DNA from: Chloroflexota bacterium
Lineage (GTDB): Bacteria > Chloroflexota > Anaerolineae > Aggregatilineales > Phototrophicaceae
Assembly (NCBI GenBank): GCA_026708115.1
Contig: JAPOVL010000013.1
Span: 62,001-126,000, forward strand
DNA: 64,000 nt
Direction: 5' to 3'
In this document: piece by piece, positions 8,013 to 15,942 of the stretch
Layout of the letters: every line of letters begins with the position of its first letter
How positions within the stretch are numbered: position 1 is the stretch's first letter
Program-made: the position numbers and the translations under genes
The notes under the pieces: generated by a model
Databases searched by the model: none
Told to the model about the DNA's origin: nothing
The model's input: the letters and a program-made list of their open reading frames with translations, nothing else

Positions 8013-9517
8013 TGATGGCCTTGGAACGCTGGCTGATCGAATTGCTGCTTCATTTCGTCTCCCGTGACGAAATCAACGCCTTCCTGCGCTCGCCACAGAA
8101 CACGGCGACGATCATAGGCTGCCTGATCGCTGTCAGCGGCGCCCTGCTCGGCACGTTTTTGCTGCTGCGCGGCATGGCCCTAACCAGCGACGCCATCAGC
8201 CACACCGTGCTCTTGGGCATCGTGGTCGCGTTCTTGCTCATGACCGATGTTTTCGGCATGGCCGGCGATACCTCATCACCCTGGCTCATCCTGGGCGCGT
8301 CCCTGGCCGGGGTAGGTACTGTTGTGCTGACGGAGTTGTTATATCGCTCCGGATTGCTGCGGCAGGATGCCGCGCTGGGATTGGCATTCCCCTTGCTTTT
8401 CGCCATAGCCGTAATCCTGGTATCGCGCTTTGCCGAAGATGTGCATCTCGATGAGGACGCTGTTCTTGTCGGCGAAATCGGCTTGGCTTGGGCCAACACC
8501 AATAGTCACTGCTTCGACAATTGCGCCACGGTCACGATCAGCCCCGATCATCCTCAAGCCAAAATGGCTCGCCAATGCCGCAACTGCCGCGAATTGGGCA
8601 TTAGCCCGCGTGACGAAGGCGCCCAGTTTGTCGAGATCTGCAGCAATTGCGGAAGCTATTCGCCCGCCCAAGCCTGGCAAGCGGGATACTTGCAAAAAGA
8701 ACCCCTGCTCGTTTTCTTTCCCAAATCGATAACGGTGACGCTCGTCATGACGGCGTTGTCACTGCTCTTCGTCATCATCTTTTACAAGGAACTCAAGCTG
8801 ACGACCTTCGACGCCGCGCTGGCGAAAGCGCTTGGGTTCCGGCCGGGAGTGATGAACTACGCGCTGATGATCCTGGTAAGCCTGGTGGCGGTTGGCGCCT
8901 TTGACGCGGTGGGCTCGATTCTTGTCATCGCCTTCTTCATTATCCCGCCCGCGGCTGCCTATCTCTTAACCGATCGTTTGGCGATCATGCTCTTGCTCGG
9001 CCCGCTCATCGGCGCGGCCGGTGCGTTCTTTGGCTATGACCTGGCGCGGGGGAAGTTCTTCGGCATCATTGAGGTTGCAGACATCATCGCAGGCGTCAAC
9101 AGCATTTTCGGGCTCGATTTGCCCGAGAACTGGGATTCATCGATCAGCGCCTCAATGGTGCTGATGATCTTCATCATATTCGCTCTGGCCTGGGTGCTGT
9201 CTCCGCGCTATGGTCTGATCTCAACCTTGATCCGGCGCGCCAACCAGCGCCGCCGCTTCAACGATCAGGTTGTGCTGGCGCATATCCATAACCACCAATT
9301 CACAGATCGCCATGCGACGGAATTGCGCGTGAAGACCCTCCATATTCATTTTCGCTGGACGGTGCGGAAGATGGCGCGCGTGCTGGCTCGCTTGCGGGCG
9401 CTTGGTTTCGTAGCCCTTGTTGACGGATTCGCCGAGCTGACCGAGCGTGGCGAGACCCAAGTACACGCATTTCGCAGCGCCATGCTCGAGGCGCACAACA
9501 TGCCCGATATTGAGTGA
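8012..9517 (+). CDS. Second metal ABC permease with Cys-rich insertion and winged-helix tail
   Basis: I start at the ATG overlapping the upstream stop (TGATG). The 501-residue protein has the TroD/ZnuB permease core (LLRGMALTSDAISHTVLLGIVVAF; YKELKLTTFDAALAKALGF; GSILVIAFFIIPPAAAYLLT). Two additions are unusual. First, residues about 160-230 are an inserted hydrophilic segment with Cys167-x3-Cys171, Cys189-x2-Cys192 and Cys210-x2-Cys213, like a zinc ribbon or metal-cluster site. Second, residues about 405-501 form a winged-helix-like tail (HATELRVKTLHIHFRWTVRK, then LRALGFVALVDG). It probably forms the channel as a heterodimer with the preceding permease. Confidence 0.88.
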   Translation: MMALERWLIELLLHFVSRDEINAFLRSPQNTATIIGCLIAVSGALLGTFLLLRGMALTSDAISHTVLLGIVVAFLLMTDVFGMAGDTSSPWLILGASLAGVGTVVLTELLYRSGLLRQDAALGLAFPLLFAIAVILVSRFAEDVHLDEDAVLVGEIGLAWANTNSHCFDNCATVTISPDHPQAKMARQCRNCRELGISPRDEGAQFVEICSNCGSYSPAQAWQAGYLQKEPLLVFFPKSITVTLVMTALSLLFVIIFYKELKLTTFDAALAKALGFRPGVMNYALMILVSLVAVGAFDAVGSILVIAFFIIPPAAAYLLTDRLAIMLLLGPLIGAAGAFFGYDLARGKFFGIIEVADIIAGVNSIFGLDLPENWDSSISASMVLMIFIIFALAWVLSPRYGLISTLIRRANQRRRFNDQVVLAHIHNHQFTDRHATELRVKTLHIHFRWTVRKMARVLARLRALGFVALVDGFAELTERGETQVHAFRSAMLEAHNMPDIE

Positions 9518-9556
9518 GTGAGGAACTGTCGATCTCATTCCTAAGGCAGCAGTCAA

Positions 9557-10534
9557 ATGATTAGCCTGATCGCGACCGTCCTCAATGAGGGCGACAGCAT
9601 CCATCTCCTCCTCGATTCCATCAGAGCGCAAACGCGGCAGCCGGACGAGATCGTGATCGTTGACGGCGGCAGCGCCGATAATACCTGCGAGGTCATTGCC
9701 GGTTATCGCGGCCGCTTGCCGGTACGGGTGCTGGTCGAGCCCGGCTGCAATATTAGTCAGGGCCGCAATCGCGCTATCGAAGCAGCCGTCGGTGAAATCA
9801 TCGCAGTCACCGATGCCGGTGTTCAATTGAGCGCCACCTGGCTGGAGGCGATCACAGATCCGCTGCTGCACAATCCGGGCTTAAATGGCGTCGCCGGCTT
9901 TTTCCTTGCCGATCCCCAGACGCCTTTTGAAGTGGCATTGGGCGCCGCAACCTTGCCCTTGCGGGACGAGATTAAAGCGGAGACCTTTCTGCCCAGCAGC
10001 CGCAGCATCGCCTTCCGTAAATCAGCGGCGGCTGAAATCGCAGGCTATCCTGAGTGGCTGGACTATTGCGAAGATCTCGTTTTTGATTTGCGATTCAGGT
10101 CGATGCACGGTCCATTCGCCTTCGAGCCGGCGGCCCTCGTTTATTTTCGCCCGCGCGCATCGATCGGCAGTTTCTACCGACAGTACTTCTTTTACGCGCG
10201 CGGCGATGGCAAGGCTGATCTCTGGTTCAGGCGCCATGTCATCCGCTACGCCGCCTATTGGCTGCTGGCGCCCGCGATCTTCTTGCTCGGCGCGCTGATC
10301 GAACCGTATTGCTGGGCATTGTATTTCCCGGGCGCGGTGTATTATCTGTATCAGCCCTTCCGTCGCTTGCCTGTGATCTTGCGTCGCTGGCGAGACAACT
10401 CTATTGTCATTTGGCTATACTGCATATTCATTATTCCCGTTTTGCGAGTGCTTGGCGATATCGCCAAAATGCACGGATACCCGGCTGGCCGGCTCTGGCG
10501 CTGGCGGAACAAGCCACCAGACTGGCGGTGCTAG
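9557..10534 (+). CDS. Family 2 glycosyltransferase with C-terminal membrane helices
   Basis: The 325-residue protein has a GT-A fold start (SLIATVLNEGDSIHLLLDSI), the nucleotide-binding EIVIVDGGSADNT, a TDAG motif in place of the usual DxD, and the acceptor-side YPEWLDYCEDLVFDLR (ED motif). Residues after about 225 contain two or three membrane helices (YAAYWLLAPAIFLLGALI; WALYFPGAVYYL; IVIWLYCIFIIPVLRVL). It should transfer a sugar from a nucleotide donor at the inner face of the membrane, for a surface glycan. AAGG lies upstream of the ATG. The 39-bp gap from the metal transporter does not imply a shared function. Confidence 0.85.
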   Translation: MISLIATVLNEGDSIHLLLDSIRAQTRQPDEIVIVDGGSADNTCEVIAGYRGRLPVRVLVEPGCNISQGRNRAIEAAVGEIIAVTDAGVQLSATWLEAITDPLLHNPGLNGVAGFFLADPQTPFEVALGAATLPLRDEIKAETFLPSSRSIAFRKSAAAEIAGYPEWLDYCEDLVFDLRFRSMHGPFAFEPAALVYFRPRASIGSFYRQYFFYARGDGKADLWFRRHVIRYAAYWLLAPAIFLLGALIEPYCWALYFPGAVYYLYQPFRRLPVILRRWRDNSIVIWLYCIFIIPVLRVLGDIAKMHGYPAGRLWRWRNKPPDWRC

Positions 10535-10625
10535 CGCCGTCGCCCGTGAGCGCGCGTGATTGACTATATTAGTGTCTGGTGTATACTTAGCGAACTTTAA
10601 GCATCTATTGAATTAATTGCTCATT

Positions 10626-11249
10626 ATGAATAGACAGGATTCTAGCGAATGGGTCAGCCTGCGGCGCGCTGCCGAGATTCTCGGCGTGCATCCGGCGACG
10701 GTCCGCAATTGGGCCGAAAGCGGCAAGTTGCCCTTTCGGCGCACCGCCGGTAAACACCGGCGCTTCAATGTGAACGATTTGCATCACCATGCCCAGTCAC
10801 AGGGCGATATTCAGCCTGTGGAATTGCAGGTGATCATTCAAAATGCCCTGGGTCAAACGCGCATGCAGGTGGGCAGCCCCCAGTTGGAGGGTGCGCCCTG
10901 GTATATCGCCATGAGCGATGACAGCAAGCAGCACTTGCGAGAGCAGGGCAGGCGCGTCTTGGAATCCATACGCGACTATGTAGCGGCGTGCGCGCCAGAC
11001 AGCGGCCTGTCGGTGGCTATCAAACTGGGGAAAGACTACGCCAGGCAACTGATCGAAGACGGTCTAAGTTTGCCGCAAGCCCTGCGTGGGTTCTTTTATT
11101 TCGGAGATTTTGTCCAGAACTCGATCTTGACCTGGTCAGAGGTTTCGCAACCGAGCAATTCCTCGGAATGGTCGATGCATTTGCGCCAAGTCAATACCTT
11201 CATGCATGCAATGCTGCTCTCCATCGTCGAATATTATGAAGCGGACTGA
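10626..11249 (+). CDS. MerR/BldC-like DNA-binding regulator with helical sensor-like domain
   Basis: The 207-residue protein begins at an ATG, in preference to the in-frame TTG nine bases upstream. Residues about 8-55 are a winged helix-turn-helix of the MerR/excisionase type (VSLRRAAEILGVHPATVRNW, KLPFRRTAGKHRRF). The C-terminal part from about residue 100 is all-helical (YARQLIEDGLSLPQALRGFF). It resembles the N-terminal domain of RsbR-type stress regulators and some kinases, so it may sense a signal. Its 3' end overlaps the dprA start by 14 bp, suggesting coupled expression. Target genes are unknown. Confidence 0.75.
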   Translation: MNRQDSSEWVSLRRAAEILGVHPATVRNWAESGKLPFRRTAGKHRRFNVNDLHHHAQSQGDIQPVELQVIIQNALGQTRMQVGSPQLEGAPWYIAMSDDSKQHLREQGRRVLESIRDYVAACAPDSGLSVAIKLGKDYARQLIEDGLSLPQALRGFFYFGDFVQNSILTWSEVSQPSNSSEWSMHLRQVNTFMHAMLLSIVEYYEAD

Positions 11250-12198
11250 TGCTTCGCCCAGCCGCGCGGCGGCAGCGAAAAAGTCTGCCGCGCTGACGCC
11301 AAATGACGAGACTGTTTTCACAACGAGCGCCGCGATCCAAAGTCGCCGAACACAGTGGCTAGCGCTCAGCCTCTTGCCAAACATTGGCGTCAAGGCCCTG
11401 CACAATCTGCTCGCGCATTTTGACTGTGACCTGACGGCCGTCTTCAGCGCGGAGACGACTGAACTGCGAAAGGTGCCGGGCATCGGCGCCAAGATCGCCC
11501 GCGAAATAAAAAACGTGGATCTCGTCAGGCTCGCGGATGAGCAGGCGCAATGGGAGGAGCGAGGCGTCCAGACGCTGACCGCGGCTGACGCGCTCTATCC
11601 CGCGCGTCTCAAGGATGCGACTGATCATCCGCCCACCATTTTCCTCCGCGGTTGTCTTCAGCCGGAAGCCTGGAAGAAATGCTTGTCAATCGTTGGCACG
11701 CGTTACCCGTCGCAAGTGGCGAAGATCCTGACGCTCCAACTGTCGATGAAACTGGCGCGGGCCGGCGTCACGATAGTTAGCGGCCTGGCGCTGGGCATCG
11801 ATGCCGCGGCCCACGCCAGCGCGCTGGAAGTCGGCGGAACAAGCATCGCCGTTCTCGGCAGCGGCGTCCTCAACGTCTATCCGCCGCAGAACAGGTTGAT
11901 CGCGGATCGGATTCTCAAGTCGGGCGCCTTGCTAAGCGAGGTACATCCGCGCCTGGCGCCCAACGCGCAGCGCTTGGTATCGCGCAATCGCATCATTAGC
12001 GCGCTTGGCGAGGCTCTAATCGTCGTGGAATCCGACGCTGACGGCGGCGCCATGCATAGCGCGCGTTTTGCCCGCGACCAGGGCCGTAGGGTATTCACTT
12101 TTCGTTTGCCTGCAAGCGGCAACCGACAATTGATGCGCGACGGCGCCGCTGTTCTGCCCAGCGACTTGGATCAAGCCCTCGGCTACTTGCTCAGTTGA
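11236..12198 (+). CDS. dprA: DNA-processing protein DprA
   Basis: The 320-residue protein binds incoming single-stranded DNA and loads RecA in natural transformation. An N-terminal helix-hairpin-helix region (LLPNIGVKALHNLLAHF; LRKVPGIGAKIAREI) precedes the Rossmann-like DprA core. Core motifs include LSIVGTRYPS, VSGLALGIDAAAHASAL, AVLGSGVLNVYPPQN, GALLSEV and RNRIISALGEALIVVES. The usual C-terminal DprA winged helix is missing, as in shorter family members. I chose the ATG at 11236, inside the end of the upstream regulator gene. Family assignment is secure. Confidence 0.95.
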   Translation: MKRTDASPSRAAAAKKSAALTPNDETVFTTSAAIQSRRTQWLALSLLPNIGVKALHNLLAHFDCDLTAVFSAETTELRKVPGIGAKIAREIKNVDLVRLADEQAQWEERGVQTLTAADALYPARLKDATDHPPTIFLRGCLQPEAWKKCLSIVGTRYPSQVAKILTLQLSMKLARAGVTIVSGLALGIDAAAHASALEVGGTSIAVLGSGVLNVYPPQNRLIADRILKSGALLSEVHPRLAPNAQRLVSRNRIISALGEALIVVESDADGGAMHSARFARDQGRRVFTFRLPASGNRQLMRDGAAVLPSDLDQALGYLLS

Positions 12199-12720
12199 TC
12201 GGCAAACCCCGATCAATGAACCTGCGCAGGTTGCCCAATTCACTTTTTCGGCTCTGATGCCGTATATGATTTGCGCTTGCCTTCCTGTTATCTATCAGGT
12301 GCCTGGGATTGGTGAACAGGGCAATTGCATCAAATTGTTTTTCGCCACAGAGGCGCCGAGGGGCGCGTAGGTCGCCCGCTGCCGCCGCGACTTGTGGTTT
12401 CGGGCCGCATACCATGTCGCCCCTACAAGGCTTGTCCGCTACTGAAAATCATACGTAGAAGTAACGAACACAGTACCGAACCAATACAAAAAGGGAGTCG
12501 ATCCTTGCGAAAATCAACAAAGTATTACGAAATCCGCCAAGCTTAGCTCCCCCTCTCCCACAAGGGGAGAGGGGGACCGGGGGGTGAGGGGTGAAAAAAG
12601 CGCGTCAGCATGACCCAGTACCGGACAAGCCTTACAGATCGTTACTTTAGCAGGATTTGCATAACTTACTTGGAATTACTTCTGTGGCTATATTTAAGTT
12701 TGTATCGTGTTCATTGCAGT
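12199..12720. repeat. Composite dispersed repeat region upstream of lexA
   Basis: From about 12312 a block (GGGCAATTGCATC..., CACAGAGGCGCCGAGG) is shared with about 60160-60215. From 12663 to about 12745 a block starting ACTTACTTGGAATTACTTC and running to TTTGATGCGATTGC is shared with 60418-60508. A TIR-bounded element lies between them (separate entry), followed by the CCCTCTCCC/GGGAGAGGG palindrome near 12547-12590. No gene is seen. Confidence 0.6.
12425..12635. mobile_element. MITE-like element with 20-bp terminal inverted repeats
   Basis: The left end ACAAGGCTTGTCCGCTACTG (12425-12444) is inverted at 12616-12635 (CAGTACCGGACAAGCCTTAC) with 18 of 20 matches. There is no coding capacity in the 211 bp. 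The same ends bound the element at 14462-14783, so this is a small family of non-autonomous elements. Confidence 0.6.
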
Positions 12721-12765
12721 GCCTTTTCATTTTGATGCGATTGCTCTAATACCTGAATAGAACAT

Positions 12766-12795
12766 TTGACATACAAACATATGTTCGTGTATACT
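12766..12795 (+). promoter_or_regulatory. lexA promoter with SOS box
   Basis: TTGACA at 12766-12771 and TATACT at 12790-12795 are separated by 18 bp. Inside the spacer, CAAACATATGTTCG (12774-12787) matches the Gram-positive LexA operator CGAAC-N4-GTTCG at all but one of the ten fixed positions. LexA bound here would block RNA polymerase, so lexA should repress itself. It lies about 80 bp upstream of the lexA ATG. Confidence 0.8.
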
Positions 12796-12876
12796 ATGGT
12801 AGAGTTGGAAAAACGAATGCTGTAAGAGCAATTCGGGTTAACGATCAGTTGGGCAGGTGAGATGCGGGGGATACCC

Positions 12877-13557
12877 ATGAAGGAATTCAAGAAGTTGTCA
12901 CGACGGCAGCAAAACATGCTTCGGTTCATGTCCGAATACACGGGGAAACGAGGCTTCCCGCCGACGATCCGTGAAATCGGGGAAAGATGTGATATCGCCT
13001 CGACTTCCGTGGTCAACTACAACCTCAACAAATTGGTAGACGCGGGTTATCTGCAGCGCTCGGGCAAAGTGTCGCGCGGGCTGCGCATCATAGCCGATAT
13101 TCCCGGCGTCGCGCCTCTGCCCAGACTGGCGACAATCGCGAACTCGCCGCGTGTCGCGCTGGTCGGGCGCATTGCCGCGGGCGAGCCGATTTCTCTGCCG
13201 GAAGATATCGCGCATCATATTGACGAAGACGACTACGTCGCTGTCCCGCAGGAATTCCTGGGGGGTTTCGACGAGAACGAAGTATTCGCCTTGACCGTCC
13301 GCGGCGACTCGATGATTGACTCGATGATCCAGGATGGCGATATCGTTATCCTGCGTCAGCAGAGCACCGCCGATAATGGAGAAATGGTTGCGGCTTGGCT
13401 GCCCGAAGACAGCGAAACGACGCTCAAGCACTTTTATCGCGAAGCTGATTCCATACGGCTGCAACCGGCCAACGCGGCTTATGATCCGATTTTCGTTCAC
13501 CCGGCCAATTGCCAAATCAAGGGAAAAGTGTTGTCTGTCATGCGCAGCTACGGCTAG
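12877..13557 (+). CDS. lexA: LexA repressor
   Basis: This is the SOS-response repressor and self-cleaving protease. I prefer the ATG at 12877 because GGGGG precedes it by 6 nt; an in-frame ATG at 12862 adds five residues. From that start the N-terminal winged helix covers about residues 1-70 (FPPTIREIGERCDIASTSVV). The cleavage site Ala101-Gly102 lies in GRIAAGEP. The catalytic serine is Ser145 in VRGDSMID and the general-base lysine Lys184 in TTLKHF. The 226-residue length is normal. It is preceded by its own SOS box and convergent with the lytic transglycosylase gene. Confidence 0.95.
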   Translation: MKEFKKLSRRQQNMLRFMSEYTGKRGFPPTIREIGERCDIASTSVVNYNLNKLVDAGYLQRSGKVSRGLRIIADIPGVAPLPRLATIANSPRVALVGRIAAGEPISLPEDIAHHIDEDDYVAVPQEFLGGFDENEVFALTVRGDSMIDSMIQDGDIVILRQQSTADNGEMVAAWLPEDSETTLKHFYREADSIRLQPANAAYDPIFVHPANCQIKGKVLSVMRSYG

Positions 13558-13581
13558 CCGCTATGCGCTGCAAAATAAGGA

Positions 13582-14325
13582 CTACTTGGCCAGCTCCCTG
13601 CGCGCGCTCTGGCACAGACGACTTCCTCCCGCTTCAAGCCACAAATCGAGAGTCTCGCTTCGGGCGCTTCCGGCGGCGGCGTCACTATAAATGCCAACAC
13701 CCCAGCGATAATAGTTTTGCGTCTCTCGTGACCAACGTTCACGCGGCTGCCTGATAGCGCCGGGTCCGCCGTTGTAACAGGCTAATGCCAATCCAATCAC
13801 GCTGTCCGAGGCGCCAAAACAATAGTTCAGGAAGGTCGCGCCGCGCCGAGCATTGGTATCGGGATCCAGCATGTCTTCGTCGGCGGAAAAATGAAAGGGC
13901 ATGACCTGGAACAAGCCACGCGCGCCGGCGCCGCTGACAACAGTGGGATGCCCGCAAGATTCGATTTGCATGACCGTTGCCAGCAGGTCGCGATCCACAC
14001 CGTATTGATATGCCCAGTCGTTGATTTTCCCCGACCAGTGCTGCACAGAGGGCGCGAAGAATGTGGCCAACTGGCCTTGGTTGCCCCGTTGTATCAGGAT
14101 TATGCCGCGTTCAGCAAGCCCAGCGACATCGTCCCAGAACGGGACTGTTGCCAGCGCCAGCGCCAGGACGACGGGCAGCCAAAGGGGAATGTAGAAGACT
14201 TGATTTCGCTTAATCAGCAGGGGCCCCCGGCGAAGCTGTCGCCGGCACAGTCTCAGCAAACGCAGCAACTGATCGCGGATGATTCGAAACTGTCTTTTGA
14301 GCAATTGCTTTGATCGCCGCGTCAT
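13582..14325 (-). CDS. Membrane-anchored lytic transglycosylase (SLT domain)
   Basis: The 247-residue protein has a strongly basic cytoplasmic start, one membrane helix at about 45-62 (YIPLWLPVVLALALATVPFW) and an extracellular SLT lysozyme-like domain. The catalytic glutamate is in ATVMQIESCGHPTVVS, followed by GARGLFQVMPFHF and LACYNGGPGAI, the standard SLT motifs. It should cleave peptidoglycan to anhydro-muropeptides during wall growth. It is convergent with lexA, with 24 bp between the stops. A frame overlapping its 5' end extends to 14428 but is not protein-like throughout. Confidence 0.88.
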   Translation of the reverse strand: MTRRSKQLLKRQFRIIRDQLLRLLRLCRRQLRRGPLLIKRNQVFYIPLWLPVVLALALATVPFWDDVAGLAERGIILIQRGNQGQLATFFAPSVQHWSGKINDWAYQYGVDRDLLATVMQIESCGHPTVVSGAGARGLFQVMPFHFSADEDMLDPDTNARRGATFLNYCFGASDSVIGLALACYNGGPGAIRQPRERWSRETQNYYRWGVGIYSDAAAGSARSETLDLWLEAGGSRLCQSARRELAK

Positions 14326-14461
14326 AAGCGATTTGCCCTAACTCCCCCCACCAGCAATGGTAGAACAGCGATTTGACGCCTGTCAATCCCGTCGGCTTGA
14401 TCGGACTGGGCAATCGCTTCAAAATCACTTTGTGTCAATCACCACATGAATCTTCCAAATT

Positions 14462-14783
14462 GTAAGGCTTGTCCGCTACTCTATTTTGGTGATGTAAATG
14501 GACGCAAATACGCGTCCGACAACAAGAAAATAACGCCATTTGACGACCCAAACCACAACATACAGGCAAGCTATGTAGACACACGCGCGACAATGCCGCC
14601 GCCCACGCAACATACCTTGCATCCCGCGATGTTTAGCTCCCCCTCCGGAGGGCTGTGTCTACGCGCCCCTGATGCCTCGGGGTTTCCGCCCCCGTTTAGC
14701 GGGGGGACTGAGGGGGGCGCAGGGCCGGGGGATGGGGGGTAGAAAAAGCGCGCCAACATGGCCCAGTAGCGGACAAGCCTTAC
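14462..14783. mobile_element. MITE-like element with perfect 19-bp terminal inverted repeats
   Basis: GTAAGGCTTGTCCGCTACT at 14462-14480 is perfectly inverted at 14765-14783. The 322-bp interior contains a CCCCTCCGGAGGG/CCCCCGTTTAGCGGGGG hairpin block that recurs near 46500-46565. There is no gene. The ends match those of the 12425-12635 element. The whole gap 14326-15028 is otherwise empty apart from a repeat end at 14811-14840 and the element described next. Confidence 0.65.
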
Positions 14784-14944
14784 AAATCGTTGCTTTGGCA
14801 AATCTTGCATCACTTACTTGCACTTACTTGTGTCTCTGTGGTGAATTAAAAATGTACCATGCCCGCCAAATCCCAAACCCGCCAAACGCGCTCCCCTTCC
14901 CTCATTTTGGGGCATTGGGCCGGGGGATGGGGGTGTAAATTTGC

Positions 14945-15020
14945 CAAAACGCGACCATTTAGTCGCCCCTTCATAGCACACTTGTGCTACCGTGCCTCTA
15001 CAACGCTAGCAAAAAAGGAG
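14945..15020 (+). promoter_or_regulatory. Twin-palindrome element upstream of the terminase gene
   Basis: Two adjacent inverted repeats, GCGACCATTTAGTCGC (14951-14966) and TAGCACACTTGTGCTA (14974-14989), precede AAAAAAGGAG. The same layout with changed bases occurs at 52036-52111 near the phage-tail-like gene. It may be a phage regulatory element or another repeat family. Confidence 0.45.
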
Positions 15021-15028
15021 TCCCCACC

Positions 15029-15709
15029 ATGCAAGCAACCTACACCCTCGATACCAAAATCCAAGCCCTCAACCTGCTCGATCAATTCGACAACGATTTC
15101 CACCGCGTCAAAGCCCAACTCGAGATCCCCCTCAAAACCCTCAGAGGCTGGCTCGCTGACGCCGACAAACTCAGACTCAAGTACGATGACCGACAATTCC
15201 GGCACTTCGCCAACATCAAACTCGAACTGCTCGGGGACATGCTCGAATCCTCACGCGACATCATGAAAAAAATCAAGTCCGGCGACCACGAAGGCATCAG
15301 CCTCAGCCAACTCACCTACGCCCTCAGCACGCTGCTCAATCACAGCAAGCAACTGGAGGACAACTTTGAAGATCTGGCCTCGGACACGCAAAACGAAAGC
15401 GAACAACCCAACCGCATCCGATATGTCGACGAATATGACCTGATGAATGCCCAACACCGAGCCGATGAAAACCCGCAGCAGACCGACCCGCTTCAAAATT
15501 CTGACCTGCCGGAGGAGCTCGGGCAAATCGGAATTGAGCCTGATGGACATCCTGAGGGCGACGCGGCTGCAGCGCAAACGCCGCCTGTGGATCGCCCCCA
15601 GCCACCTCATGACAGGCCAAATCTGGCGCGAGCTCGTAAACGCCAGAAAGCCCGCAAAAAACGTCGTCATCGACAAAACCGCAAGGCCCGTCGATCTGCC
15701 AAAAGGTAG
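15029..15709 (+). CDS. Terminase small-subunit-like phage remnant
   Basis: The ATG follows AAAAAAGGAG by 8 nt. Residues 1 to about 140 are helical with an N-terminal helix-turn-helix (QALNLLDQFDNDFHRVKAQL, IPLKTLRGWL), as in small terminase subunits that recognise phage DNA for packaging. After about residue 150 the frame runs over sequence that, read in another frame, encodes terminase large-subunit motifs. The Arg/Lys-rich tail (residues about 195-226) is therefore probably an artefact of a lost stop or frameshift. This and the following pseudogene form a dead phage packaging module. Confidence 0.55.
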   Translation: MQATYTLDTKIQALNLLDQFDNDFHRVKAQLEIPLKTLRGWLADADKLRLKYDDRQFRHFANIKLELLGDMLESSRDIMKKIKSGDHEGISLSQLTYALSTLLNHSKQLEDNFEDLASDTQNESEQPNRIRYVDEYDLMNAQHRADENPQQTDPLQNSDLPEELGQIGIEPDGHPEGDAAAAQTPPVDRPQPPHDRPNLARARKRQKARKKRRHRQNRKARRSAKR

Positions 15710-15942
15710 CCCCATCGCCATCCGCAGCGCCCATAATCCCGACAAGCTCTGCGGCCCTGGCCATCCAGCGCAATAACATCACCCTGCTCAATGATCCCGT
15801 CCTGCTGGGAGGACTGGCGGACTACGACTTCGATCGCCACTGCGGCTATCGCTACGGCGCCCCCGACGATGCCGTCATCGCGACCGCCCTGGCTTGGCAT
15901 GGCGCCGGACACAGCGGCCGCAACATCCTTGACCTCGCCTAA
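15447..15942 (+). pseudogene. Terminase large subunit, frameshifted with internal deletion
   Basis: In the frame of 15447 the Walker A region reads CRRSSGKSELSLMDILRATR, followed by RRLWIAPSHLMTGQIWREL and LPKGSPIAIRSAHNPDKLCG. This is the typical N-terminal third of a terminase ATPase. That frame stops at 15776. Another frame then gives DYDFDRHCGYRYGAPDDAVI ending in TALAWHG...NILDLA* at 15942, which is the C-terminal end of the nuclease domain. Walker B, the coupling motif and most of the nuclease (some 250-300 residues in the family) are missing. The gene cannot work. Confidence 0.65.

Noticed and set aside
14210..14428. A 72-codon minus-strand frame overlapping the 5' end of the transglycosylase gene
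   Set aside because: The first half looks faintly protein-like, but it overlaps the basic tail and start of a better-supported gene and has no ribosome site.
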